From assembly GCF_013387475.1 (NCBI RefSeq), contig NZ_VWNB01000009.1, positions 62,001 to 126,000 on the forward strand: DNA of 64,000 nucleotides. The letters run 5' to 3'. Position 1 is the stretch's first letter. Each line of letters opens with the position of its first letter. Both the position numbers and the translations under genes were made by a program. Positions 48,620 to 57,723 of the stretch are shown here, in pieces. The stretch is from Mariprofundus sp. KV (GTDB lineage: Bacteria > Pseudomonadota > Zetaproteobacteria > Mariprofundales > Mariprofundaceae). The notes under the pieces were generated by a model, which was given only the letters and a program-made list of their open reading frames with translations, had not been told where the DNA came from and did no database searches.

Positions 48620-50173
48620 CTATTCCTGTTGTTCGAGGTCGATGTGCAGGGTCAGGCCAAAGGCCTCTTTGAAATAGTCTGCGGTCTGAAGGGCTGCCCA
48701 GCGTTCCAGCAGCATGTCACCGCTGCCTTCGATATGCAGGGCGGCGGCCTCCGGTGTTACACTTAAACTCAGGCGGCTGATGCGGTTGCGGCGCTCCTTG
48801 TTCAGGGCGATGGCCAGGCGCAGCAGGGCGCTGAGTTGCCACACCTTCAGTTGTGCGCTTTTGCTTAGTTCGGCGAACTCTTTATGCGAATCAGAGGGGC
48901 TGCCTTTGCGCTGATAACGGACAAGCTGAGCGAGCAGGCTTTTTTCGTTGTCGTTCAGACCAAGCAGCGGTGCTACCGAGATCAGATAGGCGGCATGGCG
49001 GTGGTGACCACCTACGCGCACATACATGCCGATCTCATGCACCATGGCCGCGACCTCAAGCAGCAGTCGATCGCGATGATTCAGGGCATGCAGTTCACGA
49101 CTCTGGTCGAACAGCACCAGTGCCAGACCGGCAACCTCTTTACCATACCTGCGATCGACATGGTATTTGCTTTTCAGGCTGCGTGCCCAGGCGATCAGAT
49201 TGCGGCGCTGTGAGTGGAAGGTGAGCTCTTCACTGTCCATCATATCAAGCACGATACCATCCATCAGGCTGGCATCGGGCATCACCATCTCTTTTGCCTT
49301 TGAAAGCTTCATAATCTCATGGAATACCATTGCGGCAGGCAGAATCACGTCAGCCCGATCAGGCCTTAGTCCCAGATCGCGAATGCGCTCCTCAAAGCTG
49401 AGTCCGGAGAGTTTTTTAATCAGTTTTTTCAACTGCTTGCGGCTGATGGCGGTGGCTGATGCCGTACCTAGGATCTGAAAGGCCAGATCACCAATGGCGG
49501 CGGCATTGCCGCCGGTTGCCACGCAGAGATCTGCCTTGTGGCGTCCGATCTGCTCACGCAGTTTCTTACGTGTACCGTCAAGGTACTCCGATAGCAGGGT
49601 GTTGAAGTCACCCTCCTGACCGAGCATCTCCAGCAGACGAACCGTGCCGATCTTAAAGCTCTGGGCAGCGATTACTTCCCCATCATCACATATGGTGACC
49701 TCTACGCTGCCGCCACCCATATCGATCAGAACAGTGAACTTATCATCCAGATCTACACGGCGGCTGATCGAGTAGTGCACCAGTCTCGCCTCCTCTTCAC
49801 CACTGATCAGCTGCAGGTCGATACCTGTCTCATCAAGAATACGTCTGGCCAGCTCCCTGCCATTTCGGGAGTCACGCATGGCACTGGTGGCTGTGGCGCG
49901 GTACCTATCAATCTGATGCTGATCGAGAATGCGGCGGAATTGCCGGAATGCCTCCAGCGCATCTTCCATGGTTTGCGGGCTGAAAGTGCCGCTGGTAAAG
50001 GCATCATGGCCAAGGCGAACCGGTTCCCGGTAGCGCTGAACCAGTGTTGGTGTGCCGCTGGCATCATGTATGGCGATGCCTAGGCGCATGGCATTGGAGC
50101 CGACATCAATAGCAGCAACCAGAGCGCTGTGGTCGGGAAGGGCATCATCGGCAATAAGGCTGGTTAGTTCCAT
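48620..50173 (-). CDS. ppx: Exopolyphosphatase, long Ppx/GppA form
   Basis: Removes terminal phosphate from polyphosphate, and may also act on pppGpp. A 517-residue protein with the ASKHA phosphate loops AIDVGSNAMRLGIAI and VLIDMGGGSVEVTI, then the HD-like helical domain (about 320-500, including MVHEIGMYVRVGGHHRHAAYL). It has the length and domains of E. coli Ppx. It is the second Ppx/GppA homologue in this window. Position next to ppk1 favours polyphosphate as substrate. Confidence 0.92.
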   Translation of the reverse strand: MELTSLIADDALPDHSALVAAIDVGSNAMRLGIAIHDASGTPTLVQRYREPVRLGHDAFTSGTFSPQTMEDALEAFRQFRRILDQHQIDRYRATATSAMRDSRNGRELARRILDETGIDLQLISGEEEARLVHYSISRRVDLDDKFTVLIDMGGGSVEVTICDDGEVIAAQSFKIGTVRLLEMLGQEGDFNTLLSEYLDGTRKKLREQIGRHKADLCVATGGNAAAIGDLAFQILGTASATAISRKQLKKLIKKLSGLSFEERIRDLGLRPDRADVILPAAMVFHEIMKLSKAKEMVMPDASLMDGIVLDMMDSEELTFHSQRRNLIAWARSLKSKYHVDRRYGKEVAGLALVLFDQSRELHALNHRDRLLLEVAAMVHEIGMYVRVGGHHRHAAYLISVAPLLGLNDNEKSLLAQLVRYQRKGSPSDSHKEFAELSKSAQLKVWQLSALLRLAIALNKERRNRISRLSLSVTPEAAALHIEGSGDMLLERWAALQTADYFKEAFGLTLHIDLEQQE

Positions 50174-50315
50174 CTGCTTATGCTGCCGTGGCGATTTGTA
50201 AATCGCTATCTAATTTCAACACACTCTTAAATTAGTCTCTGTTTATTCCGGAATTGCAGTGTAGGATATTTCGTCTTCTGCGCATTGGGGACGATACTAT
50301 ACTCAGGGAGTATGC

Positions 50316-51230
50316 ATGATGGATGCACTGGCAAATAGTGAAGATCAGAAGGTAGAAGCGTCACGGCAGCGCTCAGACGGGCAACCAAGGGCTTACGATG
50401 CCCTGATCGAGAAGCATGGCTTTGACGATAGCAAGGTTGAGAAAATACTCACCGCCTATCTGCAGGAGCAGGAGCTCAAACCCTATCAGGCTGAGTTGAT
50501 TAACCTTCAGCAGTATCTTGAACAGACCAAACAGCGCATGATTATCCTCTTTGAGGGCAGGGATGCGGCAGGTAAGGGCGGGACCATTCGCAGTGTGACT
50601 CGTTATATGAATGAGAAGCACTATCGCGTCATTGCACTGGGCAAACCGACCGAAGAGCAGCGCACGCAGTGGTTTTTCCAGAAGTATGTCTCGCAGTTCC
50701 CCCGCGGTGGTGAGATCGCCATGTTTGATCGCAGCTGGTACAACCGTGCGATGGTGGAGCCGGTGTTCGGCTTCTGCACGGAAGAGGAGTATAACAACTT
50801 CATGAAGGGTGTGGTCGGTTTTGAGAAGGATCTTGTACGTCAGGGTACTATTCTGGTGAAGATCTACTTCAGCGTTACCAAAGAGATGCAGCAGAAACGC
50901 TTTGAGCGGCGTAAGGATGATCCGCTGCGGCAGTGGAAGCTCTCTGAGGTCGATGTGCAGGCGCAGGAGCGCTGGGACGATTTCGACAAGGTGAAGTACG
51001 AAATGCTCAAACATACCCATACTGCAGCGGCTCCGTGGACGCTTATCCGCTCTGCCAATAAGCATCTGGCTCGCCTCAACGCCATTAAAGTGATCCTGAA
51101 TGCTGTTGACTATGAAGCCAGTAATCCCGATCTTGATTATGCACCGGATGACACGATTGTGATTTCCGGAGCAAGAGAGATCGAGCTGATGCAGAAAGAG
51201 AAGTTGCGCAGGAAAGGGAAATTAAAATAA
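50316..51230 (+). CDS. ppk2: Polyphosphate kinase 2, copy 1
   Basis: A 304-residue class I-like PPK2 that uses polyphosphate to phosphorylate nucleoside diphosphates, or makes polyphosphate from GTP or ATP. Walker A is EGRDAAGKGGTIR (near 86), the Asp-containing Walker B is MFDRSWYNRAMVEPVFGF (near 140), and the lid is FERRKDDPLRQWKLSEVD (near 195). GGGAG lies before two candidate ATGs (50316, 50319). First of three tandem paralogues; a hairpin separates it from copy 2. Confidence 0.94.
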   Translation: MMDALANSEDQKVEASRQRSDGQPRAYDALIEKHGFDDSKVEKILTAYLQEQELKPYQAELINLQQYLEQTKQRMIILFEGRDAAGKGGTIRSVTRYMNEKHYRVIALGKPTEEQRTQWFFQKYVSQFPRGGEIAMFDRSWYNRAMVEPVFGFCTEEEYNNFMKGVVGFEKDLVRQGTILVKIYFSVTKEMQQKRFERRKDDPLRQWKLSEVDVQAQERWDDFDKVKYEMLKHTHTAAAPWTLIRSANKHLARLNAIKVILNAVDYEASNPDLDYAPDDTIVISGAREIELMQKEKLRRKGKLK

Positions 51231-51256
51231 GAGTATGAAGGTCTGTATCCGCTAAG

Positions 51257-51288
51257 CAGGGCAGGGGCTTTATCACCCCTGCCTGTTT
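51257..51288 (+). terminator. Probable terminator after PPK2 copy 1
   Basis: A stem formed by CAGGGCAGGGG (51257-51267, one bulged G) and CCCCTGCCTG (51276-51285) with an eight-base loop is followed by TTTAT. It is a moderate Rho-independent terminator. Confidence 0.55.
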
Positions 51289-51361
51289 ATGGCGGAGAGG
51301 ATTCGGCAGCAGTTGTGAAAACTGCCCTGCTGTAATTTGATCCTTCAAGATTTGATCAGGG

Positions 51362-51371
51362 TGTGTATAAT
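51362..51371 (+). promoter_or_regulatory. -10 element of PPK2 copy 2
   Basis: TGTGTATAAT contains a perfect TATAAT at 51366-51371. The identical 10-mer lies upstream of copy 3. No good -35 is present, so an activator may be needed. Confidence 0.5.
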
Positions 51372-51427
51372 GCTACCCCTCTTGCGGAACCGCTTCTGTA
51401 TGAGTAAATCAATCTCTGGAGAATACA

Positions 51428-52375
51428 ATGACGACCGTGGTTAACACTGATTTCACCCCTAACACAGATGAAGCCGAGAGCTCAGGCGGGCAGGCTAAAT
51501 GTTATGACCGGTTGGTTGAGAAGCATGGGCTGACAGATGAGAAGGTGAAGAAGGTTCTCACCAAATATCTGCAGGAGCAGGAGCTTAAACCTTTTCAGGC
51601 GGAACTGATCAATCTGCAGAAGCATCTGGAGCAGACCAATCAGCGCATGATTATTCTCTTTGAGGGCAGGGATGCAGCAGGTAAAGGCGGCACTATCCGC
51701 CGTGTTACCCGTTACATGAATGAGAAGCACTATCGTATTATTGCACTGGGTAAGCCGACCGAAGAGCAGCGTACACAGTGGTTTTTCCAGAAGTATGTAT
51801 CCCAGTTTCCGCATGGTGGTGAGATCGCCATGTTTGATCGCAGCTGGTACAACCGCGCCATGGTGGAGCCTGTGTTCGGCTTCTGTACGGATGCCGAGTA
51901 TAAGAACTTCATGAAAGGTGTTGGCGGTTTCGAGAAGGATCTGGTGCGTCAGGGCACCATTCTGGTGAAGATCTACTTCAGTGTGACCAAGGACGTGCAG
52001 CAGAAACGTTTTGATCGCCGTAAAGATGATCCACTGCGTCAGTGGAAACTCTCTGAAGTCGATGTGCAGGCGCAGGAGCGCTGGGACGATTTCGATAAGG
52101 TGAAGTATGAGATGCTGCGCCGCACCCATACCGCATCTGCACCGTGGACTGTGATCCGCTCTACCGATAAACATCTTGCTCGTCTGAATGCCATCAGGGT
52201 GATTCTTAACGCTGTCGATTATGACAAAGTGAACATGGAGCTTGATTATGTGCCGGACGATAATGTGGTGATTTCTGGGGCACGAGAGATTGAGTTGATG
52301 CAACGCGATCGCCTGCGCAACAAGGGTAGAAAAAAAGTAGCGGATGATCTGTCAGAAGAGGATCAGTCAGCATAG
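51428..52375 (+). CDS. ppk2: Polyphosphate kinase 2, copy 2
   Basis: A 315-residue paralogue very similar to copy 1 throughout the core: Walker A EGRDAAGKGGTIRR, MFDRSWYNRAMVEPVFGF, RRKDDPLRQWKLSEVDVQAQERWDDFDKVKYEM. It differs mainly in the N-terminal 35 residues and a longer acidic C-terminus (VADDLSEEDQSA). It has its own promoter-like element and terminator, so it is transcribed separately from its neighbours. Confidence 0.94.
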   Translation: MTTVVNTDFTPNTDEAESSGGQAKCYDRLVEKHGLTDEKVKKVLTKYLQEQELKPFQAELINLQKHLEQTNQRMIILFEGRDAAGKGGTIRRVTRYMNEKHYRIIALGKPTEEQRTQWFFQKYVSQFPHGGEIAMFDRSWYNRAMVEPVFGFCTDAEYKNFMKGVGGFEKDLVRQGTILVKIYFSVTKDVQQKRFDRRKDDPLRQWKLSEVDVQAQERWDDFDKVKYEMLRRTHTASAPWTVIRSTDKHLARLNAIRVILNAVDYDKVNMELDYVPDDNVVISGAREIELMQRDRLRNKGRKKVADDLSEEDQSA

Positions 52376-52380
52376 TGATG

Positions 52381-52405
52381 AAAGGGCGGTTTTCCGCCCT
52401 TTTTT
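52381..52405 (+). terminator. Rho-independent terminator after PPK2 copy 2
   Basis: AAAGGGCGG (52381-52389), loop TTTT, CCGCCCTTT (52394-52402), then a run of T to 52405. A compact, strong terminator six bases after the stop codon. Confidence 0.9.
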
Positions 52406-52468
52406 CTGCGTATCATCTGTATGAAACAGCCACAATCGAGTTTATTCACATTTTAATGGGGCTGCTTT

Positions 52469-52478
52469 TGTGTATAAT
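52469..52478 (+). promoter_or_regulatory. -10 element of PPK2 copy 3
   Basis: TGTGTATAAT, with TATAAT at 52473-52478, is identical to the element before copy 2, while flanking bases differ. This indicates a conserved promoter core. No clear -35. Confidence 0.5.
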
Positions 52479-52542
52479 TCCCTGTCCGTTTGGTGATGCT
52501 GCCTGCCAGAGGGGAATTCAAATGTAAAAGGAGTAGAAAGAG

Positions 52543-53454
52543 ATGAATCTGTTGGCAAACCCTGAGGTTACCCTGGATGAGGGCCCGGAGGTCATGCCGC
52601 AAGAAAACCCGCCCTGCTATGAGCAACTCATAGAGGAGCACGGACTAAGCGACAGTAAAGTAGAGAGCATCATCAGCAAATATCTGCAGGAGAGAGAACT
52701 CAAGCCCTATCAGGCTGAGCTGATAAAACTGCAACAGCATCTGGATAAGACAAAACAGCGCATGATTATCCTTTTTGAAGGACGTGACGCTGCAGCCAAG
52801 GGCGGTACCATTCGCCGTGTTACCCGCTACATGAATGAGAAACATTACCGTATTATCGCCATGGGCAAGCCGACCGAAGAGCAGCGCAGTCAGTGGTTCT
52901 TCCAGAAGTATGTATCCCAGTTTCCACATGGTGGCGAAGTCGTGCTGTTTGATCGCAGCTGGTACAACCGGGCCATGGTTGAGCCTGTTTTCGGATTCTG
53001 CTCAGATGAAGAGTATAAAAACTTCATGAAGGGTGTGATTGGCTTTGAGAAGGATCTCATTCGTCAGGGAACTATTCTGGTTAAACTCTATTTCAGCGTC
53101 ACCAAAGATGCCCAGAAGGCCCGTTTTGAACGGCGCACCACAGATCCGCTGCGGCAGTGGAAACTCTCCGAGGTGGATATGCAGGCACAGGAGCGCTGGG
53201 ATGATTTTACCAGGACAAAGTATGAGATGCTCAAACGCACACATACCGCAGCAGCACCATGGACGGTGATTCGTTCGATGGATAAACAGAAATGCAGACT
53301 TAATGCCATCAAAACCATCCTCAATGCGGTGGATTATGAGGGTTATAACGAAGCACTGGATTTTGTGACGGATGAGAAGGTGGTGATCTCCGGAGCCAGA
53401 GAGATTGAGCTGATGAATAAGCAGCGCCTGAGAAGTGGAAAATTTATTGGCTGA
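52543..53454 (+). CDS. ppk2: Polyphosphate kinase 2, copy 3, with altered Walker A
   Basis: A 303-residue paralogue of copies 1 and 2 and the most divergent. The Walker A region reads EGRDAAAKGGTIRR: Ala replaces the Gly directly before the catalytic Lys. Walker B (LFDRSWYNRAMVEPVFGF) and lid (FERRTTDPLRQWKLSEVD) are intact; KD is replaced by TT in the lid. It may differ in nucleotide preference or rate. It has its own promoter-like element and follows the strong terminator of copy 2. Class assignment by eye only. Confidence 0.92.
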   Translation: MNLLANPEVTLDEGPEVMPQENPPCYEQLIEEHGLSDSKVESIISKYLQERELKPYQAELIKLQQHLDKTKQRMIILFEGRDAAAKGGTIRRVTRYMNEKHYRIIAMGKPTEEQRSQWFFQKYVSQFPHGGEVVLFDRSWYNRAMVEPVFGFCSDEEYKNFMKGVIGFEKDLIRQGTILVKLYFSVTKDAQKARFERRTTDPLRQWKLSEVDMQAQERWDDFTRTKYEMLKRTHTAAAPWTVIRSMDKQKCRLNAIKTILNAVDYEGYNEALDFVTDEKVVISGAREIELMNKQRLRSGKFIG

Positions 53455-53567
53455 TTGTTGATAAGGTTTAACCCTTCCCTGATTTGCGGAGGGGGTATCA
53501 TTTTCAGCCGGGCTCAATGGAATGGCTGAATCTCTGTTTGTTATATTAATCAAAGGATATTGAATAC

Positions 53568-55391
53568 GTGAAAGGCACCCTTCAAAAAGTAATGTTACCA
53601 ACCATCCTGGTGATTCTGGCTTACGGCTTCTGGATCAGTCCGGATTTTAAGGAGATTGCTGCAGGCGTAGCGATCTTTCTCTTTGGCATGCTGGCGCTGG
53701 AGGAGGGCTTTAAAGCTTTTACCGGTGGAACCCTCGAGAAGATTCTGAAAAAAACCACGAACAAACTATGGAAGAGTATCTCTTTCGGTGTGGTTTCAAC
53801 CAGTATCATGCAGTCCAGTTCACTGGTTTCGGTGATTACCATATCATTTCTGGGCGCAGGGTTGATTGGTCTCTCTGAGGGTATCGGCATCATTTTTGGT
53901 GCTAACCTCGGCACGACAACCGGAGCCTGGCTGGTGGCAGGCTTTGGTCTGAAGGTGAAAATCTCAGCTTATGCGATGCCGATGCTGGTGTTTGGCGTGA
54001 TCATGATATTCCAGAAGTCTCGCCACCTTAAAGGCATCGGTTATATTCTTACCGGTCTCGGTTTCCTCTTCCTCGGCATCCACCATATGAAGGAGGGGTT
54101 TGAGACCTTCAAGTCGGCGATTGATCTGGCTGAATATGCGGTAGCCGGATACCCCGGACTCTTCCTGTTTACCCTGATCGGTATCTTTGCCACAGTGGTG
54201 ATGCAGTCGAGTCATGCCACACTGGTTCTGATTATCACTGCGCTGGCTGCTCAGCAGATCTCGTACGAAAATGCTCTGGCACTGGCCATTGGTGCTAATG
54301 TGGGTACGACGATTACAGCCATACTTGGGGCTTTAAGCTCCAATGAACTGGGTAAACGACTGGCCGGCGCACACCTGATCTTCAATGTGGTTACCGGCCT
54401 GATTGCGATTGCCTTTATTCATCAACTGCTGGTGGCAGTGGACCTGATCAGTGCCTACGTCGGTATTGCTGAAGCTGACTACACATTAAAGCTGGCAGTA
54501 TTCCACACCCTGTTTAATCTGATAGGTATTGTCGTGATGATACCTTTCACCAATCATCTCGTAGGTTTTCTGGAGAGGGTGATCAAGTCGGAGCCGGATA
54601 AATATGCGCAGCCGAAATACCTGAATGAATCAGCGCTTGAATTCGCTGATGCCGCACTCGAAGCGATGCGTATGGAGACAGCTCGGGTCTATACGATGGC
54701 AACCGATGTAATAGCTAAGGGGTTATCTCTCGATAAGCAAAAGATTCTCTCTGATGCGAAACTTAAAACAGTGATTGCTCAGCATGCACGTGCGATTGAT
54801 TATGATATCGATGATGTCTATGAACATGAGATCAAACGCCTGTGCAGTGCGATTCTCGATTTTACCAACAAATTATCCTCGGCTGATCCAGTCATTGCCA
54901 GACAGATTAGTCGAATCCGTATGGCCAATCAGTCGATCCTCATTGCCCTCAAGGATGTAAAGCATCTTCAGAAAAATATGAAGCGTTATATCGCTTCGGA
55001 TAATCCGGAGATCAGTGCTGAGTATAACCGGCTGCGTCAGCGTATCGCCAAGGTGATACGCCGGCTGGAGAAGATTCGTGCCAGTGGTGAGACGAGTGTA
55101 ACCTCTATTCTTTCGCTGGATGCGCTGAAGCTGACACTGGAGAAAAATATGGGCCTGCTGCATGAGCGTATGAATGAATTGATTCGTGGTGGCAAAGTCT
55201 CAGCTGAAATGGCGATATCGTTGATGAATGACAGTAATTATACCTATAGTATTATCCATAATCTGATTCAGATTAACCATAACTATCTGAAATCCGAAGA
55301 GGGGACAGAGACAGAGGCCGAACATATGATCGCTTTGAACCGGGAAGAGATCGGCACTGTGCTGGCAGATAATCGGGAAACTGCAGAGTAA
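53568..55391 (+). CDS. Na/Pi-cotransporter family protein with PhoU-like tail, copy 1
   Basis: A 607-residue protein. The N-terminal half (to about 330) is a PNaS-type transporter with two QSS repeats (MQSSSLVSVITISFLGAG and MQSSHATLVLIITAL) and GANLGTTTGAW and GANVGTTITA. The C-terminal 250 residues are helical and PhoU-like. E. coli YjbB, a PhoU-domain Na/Pi-family protein, can export phosphate, so direction of transport is open. Start is GTG behind AAAGGAT. A small coiled-coil gene follows after 18 bases. Confidence 0.9.
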   Translation: MKGTLQKVMLPTILVILAYGFWISPDFKEIAAGVAIFLFGMLALEEGFKAFTGGTLEKILKKTTNKLWKSISFGVVSTSIMQSSSLVSVITISFLGAGLIGLSEGIGIIFGANLGTTTGAWLVAGFGLKVKISAYAMPMLVFGVIMIFQKSRHLKGIGYILTGLGFLFLGIHHMKEGFETFKSAIDLAEYAVAGYPGLFLFTLIGIFATVVMQSSHATLVLIITALAAQQISYENALALAIGANVGTTITAILGALSSNELGKRLAGAHLIFNVVTGLIAIAFIHQLLVAVDLISAYVGIAEADYTLKLAVFHTLFNLIGIVVMIPFTNHLVGFLERVIKSEPDKYAQPKYLNESALEFADAALEAMRMETARVYTMATDVIAKGLSLDKQKILSDAKLKTVIAQHARAIDYDIDDVYEHEIKRLCSAILDFTNKLSSADPVIARQISRIRMANQSILIALKDVKHLQKNMKRYIASDNPEISAEYNRLRQRIAKVIRRLEKIRASGETSVTSILSLDALKLTLEKNMGLLHERMNELIRGGKVSAEMAISLMNDSNYTYSIIHNLIQINHNYLKSEEGTETEAEHMIALNREEIGTVLADNRETAE

Positions 55392-55409
55392 AATTGAACG
55401 GGGATTAGC

Positions 55410-55682
55410 ATGAAATTTGACAATGCACTGAAAAAGAAGCTGTTGAAGAGGCTTAAATCGTACATGAATGCTGAGGCCGAGCAGCTGCAGCAGGAAGACG
55501 ATGGGCTCTCCAAAGTGCTTAAAAAGCTTAAAAAGAAAGAGAAACATCTTAAAGAGTTGATTGCGGCTGAGCGTGATGATGATGAACGCGAGATGCTGGA
55601 GCAGGAGTTGAAGGTGATTCGTTCACAACGCAAAAAGGGCATCACACTGCTCTCCTCTCTGCGTAAGAAGGGTAACAAATAA
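55410..55682 (+). CDS. Small coiled-coil protein linked to Na/Pi transporter, copy 1
   Basis: A 90-residue, highly charged helical protein without a signal peptide. It shares the core GLSKVLKKLKKKEKHLKE ... ERDDDEREMLEQEL ... SQRKKGITLL with the protein at 57724. It sits 18 bases after the first Na/Pi gene with GGGGATTAGC before the ATG. It may pair with the PhoU-like tail of the transporter or with polyphosphate; no family is recognised and this is only inferred from linkage. Confidence 0.75.
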   Translation: MKFDNALKKKLLKRLKSYMNAEAEQLQQEDDGLSKVLKKLKKKEKHLKELIAAERDDDEREMLEQELKVIRSQRKKGITLLSSLRKKGNK

Positions 55683-55776
55683 ACAGTTTGCGCTGCCACT
55701 AAACCTCTGCTTCAAACACTGTGCCTGAATTCCGGGTGCAGTTTTTTTATGAATAACAATTAAGGGTATATATAAC

Positions 55777-57600
55777 ATGAGAAATACACTGCGAAAGGTG
55801 ATTCTGCCTTCGATAATGCTGATTCTGGCTTATGGCTTCTGGGTTAGCCCTGACTTTAAAGAGATCTCTGCAGGCGTGGCGATTTTTCTATTTGGCATGC
55901 TGGCTCTTGAAGAGGGGTTCAGGGCATTCACCGGTGGTGTGCTTGAGAAGATACTTAAGAAAAGTACCGACAGAATGTGGAAAAGTCTCACCTTCGGGTT
56001 TACTGCAGCCACCGTGATGCAGTCAAGTTCTCTGGTCTCCGTTATCACCATCTCATTTTTAAGCGTGGGGCTGATTGGTCTGGTTGAGGGGCTGGGTATT
56101 GTCTTTGGTGCCAATGTCGGCACAACAACGGGTGCATGGCTGATTGCAGGCTTTGGCCTGAAGGTGAAGATCTCATCTTATGCCATGCCGATGCTGGTCT
56201 TTGGTGTGATGCTGATTTTCCAGAAATCGAAATCGATGAAGGGTGTCGGTTATATTCTGGTCGGTCTTGGTTTTCTCTTCCTCGGTATTCATCATATGAA
56301 AGAGGGCTTTGAGGCGTTCCAGAACAGTCTTGACCTGACCGCTTATGCGATGGAGGGGATAGCAGGCATCCTGGTCTTTACGCTGATCGGTATCATTGCC
56401 ACGATCATCATGCAATCGAGCCACGCCACGCTGGTGCTGATTATCACCGCACTCTCAGTGCAGCAGATCACCTATGATAATGCACTGGCACTGGCGATCG
56501 GTGCCAATGTGGGTACAACCATTACAGCGGTACTCGGTGCGCTCTCATCCAATGTTGTCGGCAAGCGACTGGCTTTGGCAGATGTGCTGTTTAAGGTGTG
56601 TGCGGGTATTGTGTTTATTGTCTTTATGGGGCCGGTAATGGGGCTTGTTGATGGTATCTCATCTGTGATTGGCCTGGCCGATGATGACTACACCATGAAG
56701 CTGGCGGTTTTCCATACCATCTTCAATGTTGCCGGTGTGATTATTATGGTGCCACTGATCAATCCGCTGATTGGACTGGTGACCCGCCTGTTCAAGTCTG
56801 AACCGGATATTCACGCTCAACCGATGTATCTCAATGAAGCATCACTTGAGTTCGGCGATACTGCCCTTGAAGCTCTGCGCAAGGAGACCGCGCGCATCTA
56901 TGAAAAAGCGATCGGTGTGATTGCCAAAGGGTTGTCTCTGGATAAGGAAGATATTCTCTCCGATGCCAAACTAAAGCAGGTGATCAGGGTGCATGGTAAA
57001 GCGGTCGAATATGATATTGATGAAGTTTACGAACATGAGATCAAGAGCCTCTGCAGTGCAATTCTTGATTATACCAACAGGCTCTCTGCCGATGAGGCCA
57101 CATCACGGCAGGTGAGCCGGATTCGTCTGGCCAATCAGTCGATCCTGATCACACTTAAAGATGTGAAACATCTGCAGAAGAATATGTTGCTCTATATCGA
57201 TTCGGAAAATCCACATATCAGTGCTGAATACAATCGTCTGCGTCAGCGCATTGCCAAGGTGATACGGAGACTGGAAAATATTCGCAGCCAGGAGGTTTCC
57301 TCCACATCGATTCTCTCTCTTGATGCCCTGAAGCTGACGCTGGAGAAAAATATGGGGCTGCTGCATGGACGTCTGGATGAGTTGATTCGCGAGGGCCACA
57401 TCTCAGCGGATATGGCGATCTCCCTGATGAATGACAGCAACTACACCTATAGCATCATTAACAGCCTGATTCAGATTAACCACAACTACCTGAAGTCTGA
57501 AGAGGGAACCGAGACAGAGGCTGAACATAGGATTGCCCTGAACAGAGAGGAGATCAATTCTGTCCTCAGTGATGAGCGGGAGGTAGCTGAGCGGCGCTGA
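55777..57600 (+). CDS. Na/Pi-cotransporter family protein with PhoU-like tail, copy 2
   Basis: A 607-residue paralogue of the protein at 53568, identical in length and closely similar along its whole length (MQSSSLVSVITISF, GANVGTTTGAW, MQSSHATLVLIITAL, then the PhoU-like helical tail ending in TEAEHRIALNREEI). Together with the preceding small gene it suggests tandem duplication of a transporter plus coiled-coil unit. No strong terminator separates it from the region upstream. Confidence 0.9.
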   Translation: MRNTLRKVILPSIMLILAYGFWVSPDFKEISAGVAIFLFGMLALEEGFRAFTGGVLEKILKKSTDRMWKSLTFGFTAATVMQSSSLVSVITISFLSVGLIGLVEGLGIVFGANVGTTTGAWLIAGFGLKVKISSYAMPMLVFGVMLIFQKSKSMKGVGYILVGLGFLFLGIHHMKEGFEAFQNSLDLTAYAMEGIAGILVFTLIGIIATIIMQSSHATLVLIITALSVQQITYDNALALAIGANVGTTITAVLGALSSNVVGKRLALADVLFKVCAGIVFIVFMGPVMGLVDGISSVIGLADDDYTMKLAVFHTIFNVAGVIIMVPLINPLIGLVTRLFKSEPDIHAQPMYLNEASLEFGDTALEALRKETARIYEKAIGVIAKGLSLDKEDILSDAKLKQVIRVHGKAVEYDIDEVYEHEIKSLCSAILDYTNRLSADEATSRQVSRIRLANQSILITLKDVKHLQKNMLLYIDSENPHISAEYNRLRQRIAKVIRRLENIRSQEVSSTSILSLDALKLTLEKNMGLLHGRLDELIREGHISADMAISLMNDSNYTYSIINSLIQINHNYLKSEEGTETEAEHRIALNREEINSVLSDEREVAERR

Positions 57601-57630
57601 TACCACACTAACCACACACCTCTTAGACCA

Positions 57631-57664
57631 TGGTCATACAGATGTCACAATTGAGTTGTAGCAT
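57631..57664 (+). promoter_or_regulatory. Pho box and -10 upstream of small coiled-coil gene 2
   Basis: Half-sites TGGTCAT (57631-57637) and ATGTCAC (57642-57648) are spaced 11 bases apart. A -10 element TAGCAT (57659-57664) starts 10 bases after the second half-site, the same geometry as E. coli phoA. There is no -35, as expected for a PhoB-dependent promoter. Confidence 0.7.
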
Positions 57665-57723
57665 CTATGGTCTACAGTGATGGGCACACTTATGCGGTAA
57701 GATGATCGCTGAGGGGGGTGGGG

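Noticed and set aside
51482-52303. 273-codon antisense frame opposite PPK2 copy 2, with a similar frame opposite copy 1
   Set aside because: Its similarity between copies only reflects similarity of the sense genes; it has His/Leu-rich antisense composition and no start signals.
53455-53567. Possible terminator between PPK2 copy 3 and the first Na/Pi gene
   Set aside because: The ACCCTTCC/GGAGGGGGT arms pair poorly and no T-run follows.
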